Part shown: positions 32,036-43,554 of the stretch, in pieces | How positions within the stretch are numbered: position 1 is the stretch's first letter | Layout: the number at the start of each line of letters is the position of its first letter | Source of the DNA: Erinaceus europaeus | Lineage: Eukaryota > Chordata > Mammalia > Eulipotyphla > Erinaceidae | Length of the DNA stretch: 64,000 bases | Direction of reading: 5' to 3' | Assembly: GCF_950295315.1 (NCBI RefSeq) | Contig: NC_080164.1 | Coordinates: 9,341,002-9,405,001 of the forward strand | Position numbers and translations under genes: made by a program | The notes under the pieces: generated by a model | Databases searched by the model: none | Told to the model about the DNA's origin: nothing | What the model saw: only the letters and a program-made list of their open reading frames with translations

Positions 32036-32960
32036 TCTTTTTAATTTTTATTTATAAAAGGGAAACACTGACAAAACCATAGGATAAGAGGGGTACAACT
32101 CCACACTATTCCCCCACCCAAACTCTGTATCCCATCCCTTCCCCTGATAGCTTTCCTATTCTTTTTTTAAAATGTTTCTTTCTTTTTATTTTTATTAAAT
32201 ATTTATTTATTCCCTTTTGTTGCCCTTGTTGCTTTATTGTTGTTGTTATTATTGTTGTTGGTGGTGGTGCTGTTGTTGGATGGTACAGAGAGAAATGGAG
32301 AGAGGAGGGGAAGACAGAGAGGGGGATAGAAAGACAGACACCTGTAGACCTGCTTTACTGCCTGTGAAGTGACTCCACTGCAGGTGGGGAGACGGGGGCT
32401 CGAACTGGGATCCTTCCACCTGTACTTGCCCACCGTGCTACCACTGACTCCCTAGATTCCCTAGTCTTTATCCCTCTGGGAGTATGGACTCAGGGTCATT
32501 ACGGGGAGCAGAAAGTGGAAGATCTGGCTTCTGTAATTGCTTCCCCATTGAACATGGGCATTGGCAGGTCAACCCATACTGCCAATCTGTCTCTTTCTTT
32601 CCCTAGTGGGGCAGGGGCTCTAGGGAGGCGAGGCTCCAGGACACACTGGTGTGGTTGACTGTGCAGGGAAGTCTGATTGGCATCGTGTTAGCATCTGGAA
32701 CATAGTAGCTGAGAAGAGAGTTAGCATATAAAGCCTAACACATTGTTGACTAATCATAAACCTAAAGCCAAGAATATTGCATATGAAGATTTGGGGTCTC
32801 CATTTTGGAAGCAGCTAGTAGGACTATTTTAGTTATATTCCAAAGGGCCCATGACTTTTAGTTTTTGCCTGAGCCTGACATCTGATATGTAGGTGGACCC
32901 AAGTTATTGTCTGAGGAGACGATATCACAGCTGGGAAAAGGGCTAAGATCTTTCTACGAC
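32036..32960 (-). mobile_element. LINE-1 3' UTR, antisense, split by a SINE
   Basis: The terminus complement ('aggataagaggggtacaact') is on the left, and 'ctttatccctctgggagtat', 'gtggggcaggggctctaggg' and 'tttttgcctgagcctgacat' are on the right of the SINE at 32165-32452. The end near 32960 is approximate. Confidence 0.7.
32165..32452 (-). mobile_element. Full-length tRNA-derived SINE, antisense
   Basis: 'ttgttgcccttgttgcttta', GA body, 'acctgtagacctgctttact', 'ctgcaggtggggagacgggg' and the head complement. Inserted in the LINE-1 3' UTR. Confidence 0.85.
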
Positions 32961-32964
32961 TTCA

Positions 32965-33929
32965 GGGCACCTATTCTCTCAATCTATGATCCCCTTACTG
33001 CCACTCAATGGCTCTGTATCCACCACTGTGCCAGGCTTCCCTCCCTGGGTCACGCCATGTTGCTGACTACTGTGCTCCCCCTCACCCTGCAAGGCCCTCC
33101 AAAAGCCTTTGCCATCTTAAGATCAGTAATCACAGCCCTCCCAAAACCTCCAAGCAATTCCTTGAGCATCTCCCTTATAGCACCAAAGCTCAGAGGCATC
33201 AGCTTGTATAAACAACAGCAGTTCCCCAAACTGGGAAGAAAGCTTCCACATGCAGCCATGGAGAATGTAGAACAGAAAGTTTGAGTCCTCAGAACCGACA
33301 GTGAAGGGTATGGGGGGGGGGGTTACAGACCCTCTGCGCAATTCCATTCACACAGTTTAATCCTGCTTCTCATTGGGGTCTCAATAAAAAAGCATTTGCA
33401 ATGTTGCCAATGCTCCTCCAGGCCTGTAAACATTTTGCAGGCAAGCACATCAGCTGTAGAGTGTTGGAGCCCCTACTCAGGGGGAAAGCACAGGAGGCCA
33501 GGTCTGCTGAAAGCCAACAGCTAGGAGGGTGAGGGCCAAGACTCCACGCTGAGCAAGGGACCTCCCCTGCACCTGGGTGGGCACGTGAGATTCCCAGGCA
33601 AAAACTCACCCATTAAAATAAGAGTGGGGAGCAGGGCCCATTCCCAACCCTTACCTATAAAGCCCCATGAAATGATTTACAGCTCAAATTGAGAACTGGA
33701 AAGCTTGGAGAAGCCTGGACCCGCACAGCTACCCTGGCACAGAGCAGCTCACACCTCCAGCACACAGAGCTAGCTGCAGGGGGACGTGTAACCGTTCCCT
33801 CTAAACTGTCTGGGGACACGAGGGCTGAGGGTGACAAAAGCCAACATGCGATATTTTCATATCAGGAGGAAGTTGGCTCAAGCCACACCTGACAAGCAGA
33901 CTCTGATTTCAGAGACATGCCAGCCTTTG

Positions 33930-33935
<6 letters not shown>
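32965..33935. other. No recognisable feature
   Basis: The longest open stretch is 125 codons (32907-33284), starting inside LINE-1-derived sequence. No domain is recognised. It ends in an A run of 27 at 33939-33965, which could be the tail of a retroposed copy whose parent I cannot name. Confidence 0.45.
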
Positions 33936-33960
<25 letters not shown>

Positions 33961-34021
33961 AAAAAGAGTGACAGAGCAAAGCCATGTTCTTGAGGTTTCT
34001 GTGGTCATGCAGTCTTTCTCC

Positions 34022-34275
34022 AGTGTTTAAGAATGTTTTCCTAAGTTCTGCCCATGAGTGAGATCATCCCATATTCATCCTTCTCTTTCTGGCTTGTCTC
34101 ACTTAACATGATTCCTTCAAGCTCTAAGATGAAGGGAACCAGGTGAATTCATCGTTGCTGACAGCTGAGTAGTATTTCATCATGGATACAAACCACCAGT
34201 CCACCACTTTCTCAGCCATCCATCTGTTGTTGGACACCTAGGCTGCTTCCAAGTTTGAGCTATTACAAAATGTAA
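34022..34275 (-). mobile_element. LINE-1 ORF2 C-terminus, antisense
   Basis: 'ctttctggcttgtctcactt', 'agctgagtagtatttcatca' and 'ctgttgttggacacctaggc' are the complement of the ORF2 end. Minus-strand translation shows QTWKQPRCPTTDGWLRK. Confidence 0.8.
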
Positions 34276-34279
34276 AGGG

Positions 34280-34765
34280 AAACACAAAGTGAAACTTGGA
34301 CTGGTTTGATGTGTTGCACGAAAGCAAAGAACTCTGAGGAAGGAGGGCAGGGAGAAGGGTGTGGGGAGAGGACATTTCAGGTCCTGGCCCATGATGACGG
34401 ATCTAGTTTGGGCATGAGAGTGTTTTGCAGACACTTATCTTAATGAGATGAGAAATTGTGTCTATATGCCAACAACTATATAGTAAACCATTAGCCTCCA
34501 AGAAAGAAGGACGAAAGGAAGGGAGGGAGGGAGGAAAGAGATAGAAAAAGAGAAAGGAAGGAAGAAAGGAAGAAAGAGAAGGAAGGAAGGGAGGGAGGGA
34601 GTTAGGAAGAAGTCTACCTTCTGGTGCATGATGGTGGAAAAGGACCTGAGTTGGGGTGGAAAGTGTTCTTCAGACACCTGTCATGTTAAGATGAGAAGTT
34701 GTACCCGTGTGCCTATAACTGTACTGAAAACCATTAACTCTCTTATAAAATTAATTTTTTATAAA
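34280..34765 (+). mobile_element. Two LINE-1 3' termini (second subfamily) around a purine repeat
   Basis: 'caggtcctggcccatgatga' with 'actatatagtaaaccatta' (to about 34495) and 'ttctggtgcatgatggtgg' with 'gtactgaaaaccattaactc' (34605-34765). Between them is a GGAA/GGGA repeat (34500-34600). The first end directly abuts the antisense ORF2 piece on its left, giving an inverted LINE-1 arrangement. Confidence 0.65.
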
Positions 34766-35037
34766 AAAAAAACACCTTTTTTCTGAGGATTGGCTTCTAA
34801 TTATCATGAGCATGTGTTTGGATTTCAACCCCCCTCTTTTTCAGCAGACAACACTGAGAAGTCAGAGGCTTTCTTGAAAGCTGAGCAATCACAGCTTGGA
34901 CAGTCAATCTGCAACCTAAAGACCAAGAGGCCATGAAGAGGCTAATGTTTCCCCTGCCCTGGAGGTGTGGTGTGGACCTCTCAGCCCTAACATGGTGGTG
35001 AGAGCCACACAGCCGTAAATTTTTTCTAGATTAACAC

Positions 35038-35930
35038 TTACAGAAGGACCAGTCAACCAGTAAGGCTCACACATTACCACATACAAGTACCCAGATATAA
35101 GCCCCCACTCCCCGCCTGCAGGAGGGAGCTTCCTGAGCTGTGGAGCAAGGCTACAGATATCTCTCATCCCCCTCTCTGTAGGGAAATTGTGAGGATGTGA
35201 TAGAGGCTGTCAGGGCTTGACCTGAGGGTTGTGTCAATCCTGTTAGTTTCTCTCTCTACCTAGAGGCTGAGTGAGGAGGATACAGGAACCCCAAAGGTTT
35301 GCTCTAATCAAACTCCCTGCCTCACAAAGCACCCTGCATTTTTCTGCCTCCAGGAGCCTGGCATTCCTTAAAACATTAAGCCAGCTCCCCCTGCTCCACC
35401 CTGCATTCCTTGATACTATCGCCCATCCTTTTATTATCACATATCAGTCTTCTGCTGTGTCTAACAAATGATTTAACACCTCCACCCTATTCCCCCACCC
35501 ATTCTGCTCATGTAATATATTCTTTTTCTACCCTCAAGCCTGGAGGGTATTATTAATCCTACCAGTTAAACCCTTAGCAACAGTTGCTAAGGAAGCCCCT
35601 ACCATTCTCAGCTCCTTTCACCTTTCTCCACCCCTTTCCTAAATATGTATGGTATTGTTAAGCCACTTCCATTTCTGATTTGTCTCTTCCCTTTTCTGGC
35701 TGGAGAGGCAGGCAGGCAGAGTGGAAGGCTGATTCCAGCCTTTGTGGTTTTGTGCCATGTGGCTTAACCAGGTGTGCTACCGCCTGACTCCGGGGAGTTT
35801 GGATGAATAAAGATTTGAATTGCCACGAGCTTGGTTCCTGGGTCATCTCTCTCTCTCTCACACTTCGCTAGCCCAACACCTCTCCCATTCTATCTCCTAT
35901 CCTCTCTCAATTTTTGCAATAAAAGAAAAG
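35038..35930 (+). mobile_element. tRNA-derived SINE split by an LTR
   Basis: 'ccagtaaggctcacacatta', 'ccccgcctgcaggagggagc' and 'ctacagatatctctcatccc' lie left of the LTR. 'tctatctcctatcctctctc' and an A-rich tail lie right of it. Confidence 0.8.
35177..35878 (+). mobile_element. Long-form solo LTR (702 bp)
   Basis: Flanked by exact cctctc duplications (35171-35176 and 35879-35884); starts TGTAGGGAAATTGTGAGG and ends GCCCAACA. The first 250 bp align with the pre-LTR internal sequence of the 53.9 kb provirus (57360-57610) and with the start of the 8137 element. The polyadenylation signal aataaa is at 35806-35811. At about 35745-35793 it carries the reverse complement of a SINE head ('aggtgtgctaccgcctgact'). 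Confidence 0.85.
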
Positions 35931-35940
35931 AAAAAAGAAG

Positions 35941-36245
35941 GAGGCTGGGCAGTAGCACACTCACCAGGTTAGGCACACATAGTACAAAGCGCAAGACCTG
36001 CACAAGGATCCTGGTTTGAGCCCACCCCCAGCTCCCTACTTGCAGGAGGGTAGCTTCACAAATGGTGAAGCAGGTCTGCAGGTGTCTATCTTTCTCTCCC
36101 CCTCTATGTCTTCCCCTCCTCTCTCAATTTCTCTCTATCTTATCCTATAAAAAAATGGGGAGGGGTAATGGCCTCCAGGAGCAGTGAATTCATAGTATAG
36201 GGACAGAACCCCAGTGATAATCCCTGGATAAATAAATAAATAAAT
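35941..36245 (+). mobile_element. tRNA-derived SINE, long form
   Basis: 'ggctgggcagtagcacactc', 'ggtttgagcccacccccagc', 'tggtgaagcaggtctgcagg', CT body, 'atggcctccaggagcagtg' and an (AAAT)n tail at 36230-36250. Confidence 0.85.
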
Positions 36246-36254
36246 AAATAGGAA

Positions 36255-36420
36255 AAGAATGTCCACTAGGAGTGGTGGATTCATCATGTAGGCCTCTTCC
36301 TCCTCCCATTTCTTCTCCTCTCCCTCCTCCTCTTCTCCTTCTTCCTCATCCTCTTCCTCCTCTTCCCCTTCTTCCTCCTTCTCTCCCCAGCAATAAACCT
36401 GGTGGCAATATAAAAAGTAA
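36255..36420 (+). mobile_element. SINE 3' part with (TCC)n-rich insertion
   Basis: 'gtccactaggagtggtggat' and 'cagcaataaacctggtggca' are the two ends of the long-SINE 3' region. They are separated by about 100 bp of TCC/TTC repeats (36290-36388). Confidence 0.7.
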
Positions 36421-36429
36421 ATCAGCCAG

Positions 36430-37600
36430 CAGGTGTGTATGAATCCAGGGAGCATCTAAATGAATCTCCCCCCCCCAGAATATGAGCTCAGGGGGGGCAT
36501 GGAAAGGGTCCTATCACCACCACATCCACCATAGCTGAAGAGTGACAGACAATAAGGGGTCTGCTGGGGAGATGGGAGACTTCATCATGTGAGTTAAATT
36601 ATTCATGAAGAATGGTCTCATCTTGAGCAGACAGCTACTGAAGGCTTGTTGAGAGCAGTCAGATACTCAGAGAGATACACAGAGAGAATCGGGGGCAGGG
36701 AGACCTTGACATTCCCAGTAGCACAGCCCAGAGAAGCAGGAAGCGAGAATGAGTACCCCTCGCTCACCCACCCCACACTGGGCCATCCTGTGCTCCCAGC
36801 ATTCAGCCCAGACAGAAGTCATGAAAATAGAACCTCTGACAGAAGGCTGGTATTTTTCCCTTTTCTTTCTAGCCAACGTTTATATTACAAATGCAGAGCT
36901 CACTGGGTGACTTTGTTTTCTCACTGTAATACTCACGCCCTTAGGTAAGCTAGGAACTTCAACTGGCCCCCCAAACTCCTGAATTACAGATGAGGTATAA
37001 GGGACTCACACAGGTCAGCCTTTCTGGAGTAAGGGGTGCAGTGTGGACTCCCCTGGATCTGCCCACCCCAGGGGCTCACAGCTGCCCAGAACCTCTTGTC
37101 CCCAAGGACCTAAGTGTCTGCTTGCCATTGCCCTGAGTTCCTGCACCCTGTATCCCACTGGGACAGCTAGGACAGACTTCCAGCTCCAGATGCCTTCACA
37201 AATTTCCCTGGAAGACCCCACTCCCCAATATAGAATGTGTTCTTTAAGCAGAATCCCAAAACTAAGGGGTGGGGAGGAAGACATGGGCCAGCTACAGGCA
37301 TACGTGGTCAGGCTGGGCAGGGACACCAGTCAAGTCCTCAGGACGCAGAGACTTTCACCAGAACAATCAGCAGGTGCCGGCCTGTCCATGACCGACACCA
37401 GCAGCGCTGCACATGCTAGTGTCCCTGGAGAGGACAGTGAGCAGTGTAGATGTGTTCCCAGCGTGGCAGCCACACACACCAGGCACAGTGGCAGCACTGA
37501 GTCACCGGGCGGCCGTGTGCCCAGCCTGGCCTGGCTCTCAGCACATCTGACTCACTGTCTCCCACCCCAGCCACTGTGTAACATTCCTTTTTCCACAAAC
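36430..37600. other. No recognisable feature; 265-codon open stretch
   Basis: A plus-strand frame opens at 37043 and runs through a CT microsatellite to 37840. Its first 180 codons are Ser/Pro/Thr-rich with no known domain, and the rest is microsatellite translation. No promoter or splice context is visible. It could hide an exon, but I have no support for that. Confidence 0.4.
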
Positions 37601-37607
37601 AACATCG

Positions 37608-37740
37608 ACCTCTTCTCTCTCTCTCTCTCTCTTCCTCCCTCCCTCCCTCCCTCCCTCTCCCTCACCTTCTCCCTCTCCCTGTCCCTCTCCTTCTCTCTCC
37701 CCCCCTCTCTCCCTCTCCCTCTTCCTCTCCCTCTCTCTTC
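37608..37740. repeat. (CT)n/(CCCT)n microsatellite
   Basis: Pure pyrimidine on the plus strand with CTCCCT variants, about 130 bp. Confidence 0.95.
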
Positions 37741-37924
37741 CCCCCACCCCCATGTGATGGCAGAGAATTCTTTTTCATGTTCTTGGGACTGTAAACTGAG
37801 CACTGGATTTGTTGCAACTTTGCCTAGGAAGTGCACCTGATCAGAAAGTGAAAAATAAGTCCTTTTTAGGTCCATTCTCTTAACTCTTTAGATATTTTTA
37901 ATTGTTTCAATGTGTGAGAGAAAC

Positions 37925-38050
37925 ATACAGAAAGAGAGACCAGAGCACTGCTCAGATCTGTTTTATGGTGGTGCTGGGGATTGAACCTCAGACCTCAGAG
38001 CCTCAGGTATGAAAGCCTTCTGCAGAACCGCTATACTGTCTCCCTTGCTC
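37925..38050 (-). mobile_element. Second-type SINE, antisense
   Basis: 'atggtggtgctggggattga', 'acctcagagcctcaggtatg' and 'accgctatactgtctccctt'. A near-complete head complement. Confidence 0.8.
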
Positions 38051-38194
38051 CATTCTCCTAGTGCTTGAAGTACTTCTATTTTTCACAAGGTCATTCACCT
38101 AAGGAGAGGCCCAGAGTGACAACAGTTACAAAGAGACCAAAGTAAGCACAAGGTCAGATGGCCAGATCCCCACCAGTGAGTATCTGCTGCTCAT

Positions 38195-38620
38195 AAAAGC
38201 TGCCCTTGCCATGGTCCAGCAGGTGGTGCAGTGGATAAAGCCATGGACTTACTCTCTTCTCTCTCTCTCTCTCTCCCTCCCTGATAAATCTTTTTTTTTA
38301 AGCTGCCATTCTCCACCACATATAGGTCATGTCCATCTCTCTCTCTAGTCAACAAGCTCTCAAGGTCAGAATCATTCTGCCCACGTCACAGTGCTAGAAA
38401 GAGGCCCAGTGAATTCACAGGTGGGGAGGCAGTGCAGCAAGTGTCTGACTTTCTCTCTATCTCTCCTTTCCTTTAAATTTCTGTCTCTATCAAAAGAAAG
38501 AAAGAAAGAAAGAAAGAAAGGGAAAAAGAAAGGAAGGAAGGAAGAGAAGGAAAGAAAAAAAAGAAAAACAGAAAGGGAGAAAGGGGAAGAGAGGAAGACA
38601 GAAAATGAGGGAGAGGGGAA
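38195..38620 (+). repeat. SINE fragments with CT and (GAAA)n repeats
   Basis: 'ccagcaggtggtgcagtgga' (38217) is a SINE head with a CT run after it. 'ggggaggcagtgcagcaagt' begins another fragment near 38423, whose tail is a GAAA/GGAA purine array (38493-38600). Confidence 0.6.
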
Positions 38621-38830
38621 ACACTAGTACTGCTCTAACACTTGTGAAACTTTCTCTTTGCAGTTGGGGACAGGAAGCTTGAGCCCAGGTTCTTGTATAC
38701 CATAGGATAAGAGAGGTACAACTCCACAAATTGCCCACCTCCAGAGCTCCATATTCATTCATTCTCCTCCCTTGATAGCTTCCCTATTCTTTATCCCTCT
38801 GAGAGAATCGGCCCAGGTTCATTATGTCTT
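38610..38830 (-). mobile_element. SINE fragment and LINE-1 3' terminus, both antisense
   Basis: 'acactagtactgctctaaca' and 'gggacaggaagcttgagccc' are SINE complement to about 38700. 'ataggataagagaggtacaa' then starts a short LINE-1 3' UTR complement ending at 'cccaggttcattatg'. Confidence 0.65.
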
Positions 38831-38844
38831 CCTCTCTTCCCCTT

Positions 38845-39478
38845 TCTCACTTTCTTTTTTTTTTCTTTTTCCTCCAGGGTGATCACTGGGTCGCAGTACC
38901 TGCACTAGGAATCCACTGTTCCTGTGCCAGGCTAGCTTCGCAGATGGGAGACAGACGACCAGGGACTCATGGCCGAGCTGTACGCAGTATCTGTACGCAG
39001 TATCTCTTTATTCATGTGGAACGCAGCACAATCTAAGCTAAGCTATCTCTAATCACAATCCTGTCCTTATATATATACTTGCCAAGTAGGGTGGAAACAG
39101 GATGTGACATAAAGAGGGTGGCGCAAAAAGACAGTGGTGCAAATCGGTGTACTAGGAGGGCGGAGCAAAAAGACATCATGAACCAGTGGGGATGAAACCA
39201 ATGCCCTGCAGGCAGGGCGGTGCTTCGGTAACAGTGGTTATGTAAATAGAATACAGTGTTAAGCAGGAGGGATTAAACCAGTGAAACAGAAGGGGTTTTA
39301 GAAGCAGAATTAGAAGCAGACCAACATTCCTGGAGGCCATTTTTCCACTTTACTTGATACAACAGAGAGAAATTGAGAGGGAATGGGAAGATAAAGAAGG
39401 GGAGAGAAAGATAGACACCCCCTGCTTCACTGCTTGTGCTATCTGTGCTTAGCCAGGTGTGCTACCACCTGGCCCCTC
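38845..39478 (-). mobile_element. tRNA-derived SINE, antisense, split by a solo LTR
   Basis: 'ctccagggtgatcactgggt' to 'ccactgttcctg' is left of the LTR. 'ggaggccatttttccacttt', GA body and 'ccaggtgtgctaccacctgg' follow on the right. Confidence 0.85.
38925..39326 (-). mobile_element. Solo LTR, ERV family A, antisense
   Basis: 402 bp with exact ttcctg duplications (38919-38924 and 39327-39332). The minus strand begins TGTTGGTCTGC and ends CTAGCCTGGCA, with TATA (complement at 39067-39076) and 'tgaataaagagatac'. A 13-bp direct repeat 'gtacgcagtatct' (about 38980-39005) lies near the polyadenylation site. Confidence 0.9.
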
Positions 39479-39717
39479 CTCACAATTTCTGTCTCTATCC
39501 AACAGAAGAAGAAGAAAACTATCACAAGAAGCAATGGAGTGATAGAAGGAATGAGAAAAGGAAGAGAGAGAGACAGAAAGAAAGTGAGTGAATGGTCTGA
39601 AGATGGACTAGAGGGAGAAAGGAAAGAAAACAAGGAAACCAGGAGGGCACAGAATCAGTCAGTTCATAGGTAAGTGGCAGAGAAGCAGGTCAGAAACTGG
39701 GAAATGGCACCAGAGTA

Positions 39718-39890
39718 GGGACTCTGGGGTGGGGGCTGCTCACGACCTGGAACGTGACGGCAGAGGAGGACCTGGGTGGGGGTTAGTTAGAGTGTTATGT
39801 GGAACACTGAGAAATGTTACACAGGTACCAACTACTGTATTTGACTGTCCACTGTAAACCATTAATCCTCCCAATAAAGGGGGGGGGGGA
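39718..39890 (+). mobile_element. LINE-1 3' terminus, second subfamily
   Basis: 'cgacctggaacgtgacggca', 'tgtccactgtaaaccattaa' and 'cccaataaagg' match the 10335 copy. It follows SINE-derived A/G-rich sequence. Confidence 0.7.
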
Positions 39891-39934
39891 ATCTGAAGAA
39901 AAAAGAAGAAAATGAAAAACGTTGCCAAAGCAAC

Positions 39935-40200
39935 TTGCCTCTTTTTTTAAATATTTTTATTTATTCCCTTTTGTTGCCTTTGTTGTTGTTGTTTTATTGT
40001 TGTAGTTATTATTGTCGTTGTTGCATAGGACAGAGAGAAATGGAGAGAGGAGGGGAAGACAGAGAGGAGGAGAGAAAGACAGACACCTGCAGACCTGCTT
40101 CACCACCTGTGAAGCGACTCCCCTGCAGGTGGGGAGCCGGGGGCTCGAACCGGGGTCTTTACGCTGGTCCTTGTGCTTTAGGCCAAGTGTGCACCTCCTT
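39935..40200 (-). mobile_element. Full-length tRNA-derived SINE, antisense
   Basis: 'tatttattcccttttgttgc', GA body, 'cacctgcagacctgcttcac', 'cccctgcaggtggggagccg', 'gggctcgaaccggggtcttt'. One of the least diverged copies. Confidence 0.9.
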
Positions 40201-40204
40201 TTTT

Positions 40205-40870
40205 TTTAAACTTTATGGCTTTAATGAATAACATGGTCTCTTTTTTCTACCACTCTGATCACCAAAGGTCTGTATCCGCACCCCCATCCTCACCCCCATA
40301 GATAACCTCTTTATTTCTCCCACACTCTTAGCTATAGGTCCTTTTTTTTTTCCAGATTCCTATGCTCAATTCTCTGTATTCTGCACATGACTGAAACCAT
40401 TCTGTAGTTGTCCTTCACCTCCTTACCTTCTTCATTGAGCACAGTCTTCCCCAGTTCCATTTACTTTATCCCAAAGGACACAAGATCATCTTTTCCATGG
40501 CTGAGTAATACTCCATGGAGTATCTGTCCCATAACATTTTATCCCGTCATCTGTCAAAGGGCCTTGTGATTAGTTCCAAGTTTTTGCTATTGTGAATCAA
40601 ACCGCTATGAGCATGGGTTGCATCTATCCCTTCAGATCAGTGTCATTATATTTTCTGGGTACATGCTAGGAGTGGAGCTTCTGGGTCACAAGGCACTTCC
40701 GTGTGTATTGGACTGAGCATTCTCCATACTGTTCTCCGTAATGGCTGCCAAAGTTTGAAGTGCAGTAGAGCTCTCCTCTCTCCACATCCTCCCCAACACT
40801 TGTCTTCCCTTGTTCTGTTGATGGGGCCCATTCTCACAGGTGTGAGGTGGAATCTCCATACCCTTTTGCC
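40205..40870 (-). mobile_element. LINE-1 ORF2 C-terminus and 3' UTR, antisense, old copy
   Basis: 'tggctgagtaatactccatg', 'tgaatcaaaccgctatgagc' and 'ttctcacaggtgtgaggtgg' are the classic complement of the mammalian ORF2 end. The minus strand has only short broken frames. Confidence 0.85.
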
Positions 40871-40874
40871 TCCT

Positions 40875-42055
40875 TCTAACCACCAAGCTTCTTCCTAACT
40901 CAGCCCGAGCTCTGCCTGCAACCACAAAACCGGATTTGGGACGGAACAACTGAAGGAGACACTAAGTTCTCAACTCCCAGAGTTTCAAGAACAAACACGC
41001 TACACTGACCCAGAACCATCTCACAGGTAATTGGAGGGTGGGGTCGAGGGGTGGACCACCTGGCCTCTCGTTGGCCCCATCCCCCCGCCCCGAGACAATG
41101 TGGGCATCCTGTGAGAGGACTCTGCCCCGGGGAACATCCCAGGTTGTAAATTCCAGGAAAGGAACAACCAACTGACGGAAACTCTTGCAATTCCGTGAGC
41201 CACAAACAACTCCAAGGAAAGTGTGGTTCAGCTCTCAGACCTGGCAATTGTCCTTCATGGCAGAAGGACACGAAAAGACTGCATTTTCCTTCCCAATGTT
41301 CCAGGAGGAATGAGCCCTGAACTGGGAAGGTTGAGTTTTTTTTTTTTCCCCCACCTGTGGTTTCACGACCCAGCCAAGTCAATGAAGTGAAATACGACTT
41401 TAGTACAGATGGTTCTCCAAGAGGCAAACGGCAATTTCGCCTTCAAAGGGACAGATGCTGGAGCCAGAGAACCAGAGTTATGTTTCTGGCAGCACAGGGA
41501 GGCGGGGGGAGCTGAGCTTCAGGATTCCTGGGGCCGGCCCCCCAGCAAGTCAGGGGCAGGGGCGGGGGCGGCTGACGATGGCACCCAAGGGAGATGGCAA
41601 GGTCCTCTGCGGCAAAGCAGATGCTGAGAGGACAGTGGTAGCTTAAAGGAGCACAAGGAGCACCCACAGAGCGTGGGCCCAGCTTGCCTGCTGGGACCAT
41701 GAAGAGCAAAGAGAAAAGGGCAGACACTGAGGAAGGTGGGGTCAGCCACACAGATAAGTGGTGATGGAGAGAAAGGGAGTCGAGTGAGGAGGGAAAAAGG
41801 TGGCCCTCCACATCCCAGGGCCTCTGCTTGACCTTGGGTGTGTTTACAGCCAGGTCATCCTGCCTCCTTCGGCCTCCAACTTCTCACCTACAAGATGGAC
41901 ACGTCACGTGTGTCCCCCTTGTCTCACTGTCTCCTGTGAAAGAAGGAATGTGGGTGGGAAGGCTGTTCCAAGCGCTCAGAAATCGCTTTCTAGCTTGTTC
42001 CAGAGCAATCAAGGATACTTCTCTAGCAGATTCTGTAGCCATCAGAAATCACTTT
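40875..42055. other. No recognisable feature
   Basis: A somewhat GC-rich part (41450-41640) has minus-strand frames up to 175 codons (41427-40900) without a recognised domain. Confidence 0.45.
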
Positions 42056-42057
42056 CT

Positions 42058-42245
42058 AGGACTGGGGAGACAGCATAATGGTTATCTAAAACAGACTTTC
42101 AATCCTGAGGCTCTGAGGTCCCAGGTTCAGTCCCCATCACCACTACCACCAGCCGGAGCTGAGCAGTGTTCTGGATTGTTCTATCAATCTGTCAATCTAT
42201 CTATCACCTATCGATCTTTTCTCAGTATTTATCTCACTAAATAAA
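42058..42245 (+). mobile_element. Second-type SINE
   Basis: 'ggggagacagcataatggtt', 'ggttcagtccccatcaccac', 'agccggagctgagcagtgtt', and a 'tatctatcacctatc' tail ending 'aaataaaac'. Confidence 0.85.
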
Positions 42246-42302
42246 ACATTCCTTTTAAAAATCACTTTCCATTATGTTTTATAACAGTCAAAAAGCAGTT
42301 TG

Positions 42303-42525
42303 GAGCCAGGTGGTGGCGCACCTGGTTAAGTGCACACATTACAGTGCACAAGGACCCAGGTTCAAGCTCCTGGTCCCCACCTGCCAGGAGACAGTGCGGG
42401 GGGAGCTTAACAAGTGGTGAAGTCAAGCTCCAAGTGTCCCTCTGTTCCTTTCCTTCTCAACTTCTTCCTCCCCCTCTCAACTTCTCTGTCTCTATCCAAT
42501 AATAAATAAATAAAATTAATAAAAA
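42303..42525 (+). mobile_element. tRNA-derived SINE
   Basis: 'ccaggtggtggcgcacctgg', 'ggttcaagctcctggtcccc', CT body, 'ctatccaataataaataaat'. Head and body are both intact. Confidence 0.9.
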
Positions 42526-42529
42526 AAAT

Positions 42530-43235
42530 AACTTCTGGCACAGAAATCACCCCCTCCCCCAGAGGACCTTGCTAACATCAGTTTATCTTTAGCCTTCCAG
42601 GCTTCTGTGGACCCTCAGTTAAACCCGAGTTGTAGGCCCTGCCCTGCCCAGTGACCTCATCCAGCCCTGAATCTTGGCCTTCAGTTGTCCCAACACTGGG
42701 CGTCAGATACAGCGGAGATCTGACAGCCTTCAGCGTGGATCCTCTCCTGTGGGTCACACCCGTGTCCTCCTAAGTGCTGTGCTACAGAGAAACGCTTTCA
42801 ATCCACAGGGAAATCCATGTCCTCACCCACCCACCCACCCACCTCCAGGGGAGGAGCGATATGCAAGATGCCAAAAGGTTTATTTTTCTGGGCTCAACGT
42901 GATGACAGGCAATCTGCCGTATATATTGCAGAAGAGGCCGAGCCAAATATTTCTCTGTGACTTCTACAGTCAGAGGCGAGCTGGAGTGGGGGGAAATGCC
43001 GCCAGGGTGAGACTGGTCCTACTGGGCGCCAGCCTCCAAAAGCAACAGCCGTTCAGCTGTCATTGCGAGACGGTTGTTCAGTACAAGGAACGGAGAATAT
43101 GAAGAGGAGCTTCCAGAGAAGAAGGGCTTAGAGAGGACACACTGACCCAGCGGGCCTGGAAGGAGTAGGGAGCCCCGAGGTGCTCTCTGCAAGGCTCTGG
43201 CAAGGCAGAAGGCCCTAGAAGATGCGGCCCCCACG
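42530..43235. other. No recognisable feature
   Basis: Includes a small (CCCA)n repeat near 42825-42845. Frames up to 142 codons (42674-43102) have no known domain. Confidence 0.45.
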
Positions 43236-43242
43236 CTCGGCT

Positions 43243-43545
43243 GACTGGGAGTGTGTCCAGGGGCCCAGAGGCCGTGCACCTGGGGCCGTGTGCATGTTAC
43301 CATGCACAGGGATTCGGATCCAAGCCCCTCGTCCCACCTGCAGAGGTGAAGCCTCACAAGCAGTGGAGAAGCACTGTTGGTGTCTCTCATTCTCTCCCTC
43401 TCTCTCTCCCCCATTCCCTCTCGATTTATCTCTGTGTCCGTCTATCAAAATGGCCACTAGGAGCAGTGGAGTCATCATGCAGGCACTAAGTCCCAGAGAT
43501 AGTTCTGGTGGCAATAGAAAAAGAAGAAGAAGAAGAAGAAGGTGG
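43243..43545 (+). mobile_element. tRNA-derived SINE, long form, with (AAG)n
   Basis: 'cccctcgtcccacctgcaga', CT body, 'atggccactaggagcagtgg', 'gttctggtggcaatagaaaa', then an AAG repeat (43520-43542). Confidence 0.85.
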
Positions 43546-43554
43546 GGAGGGGTG

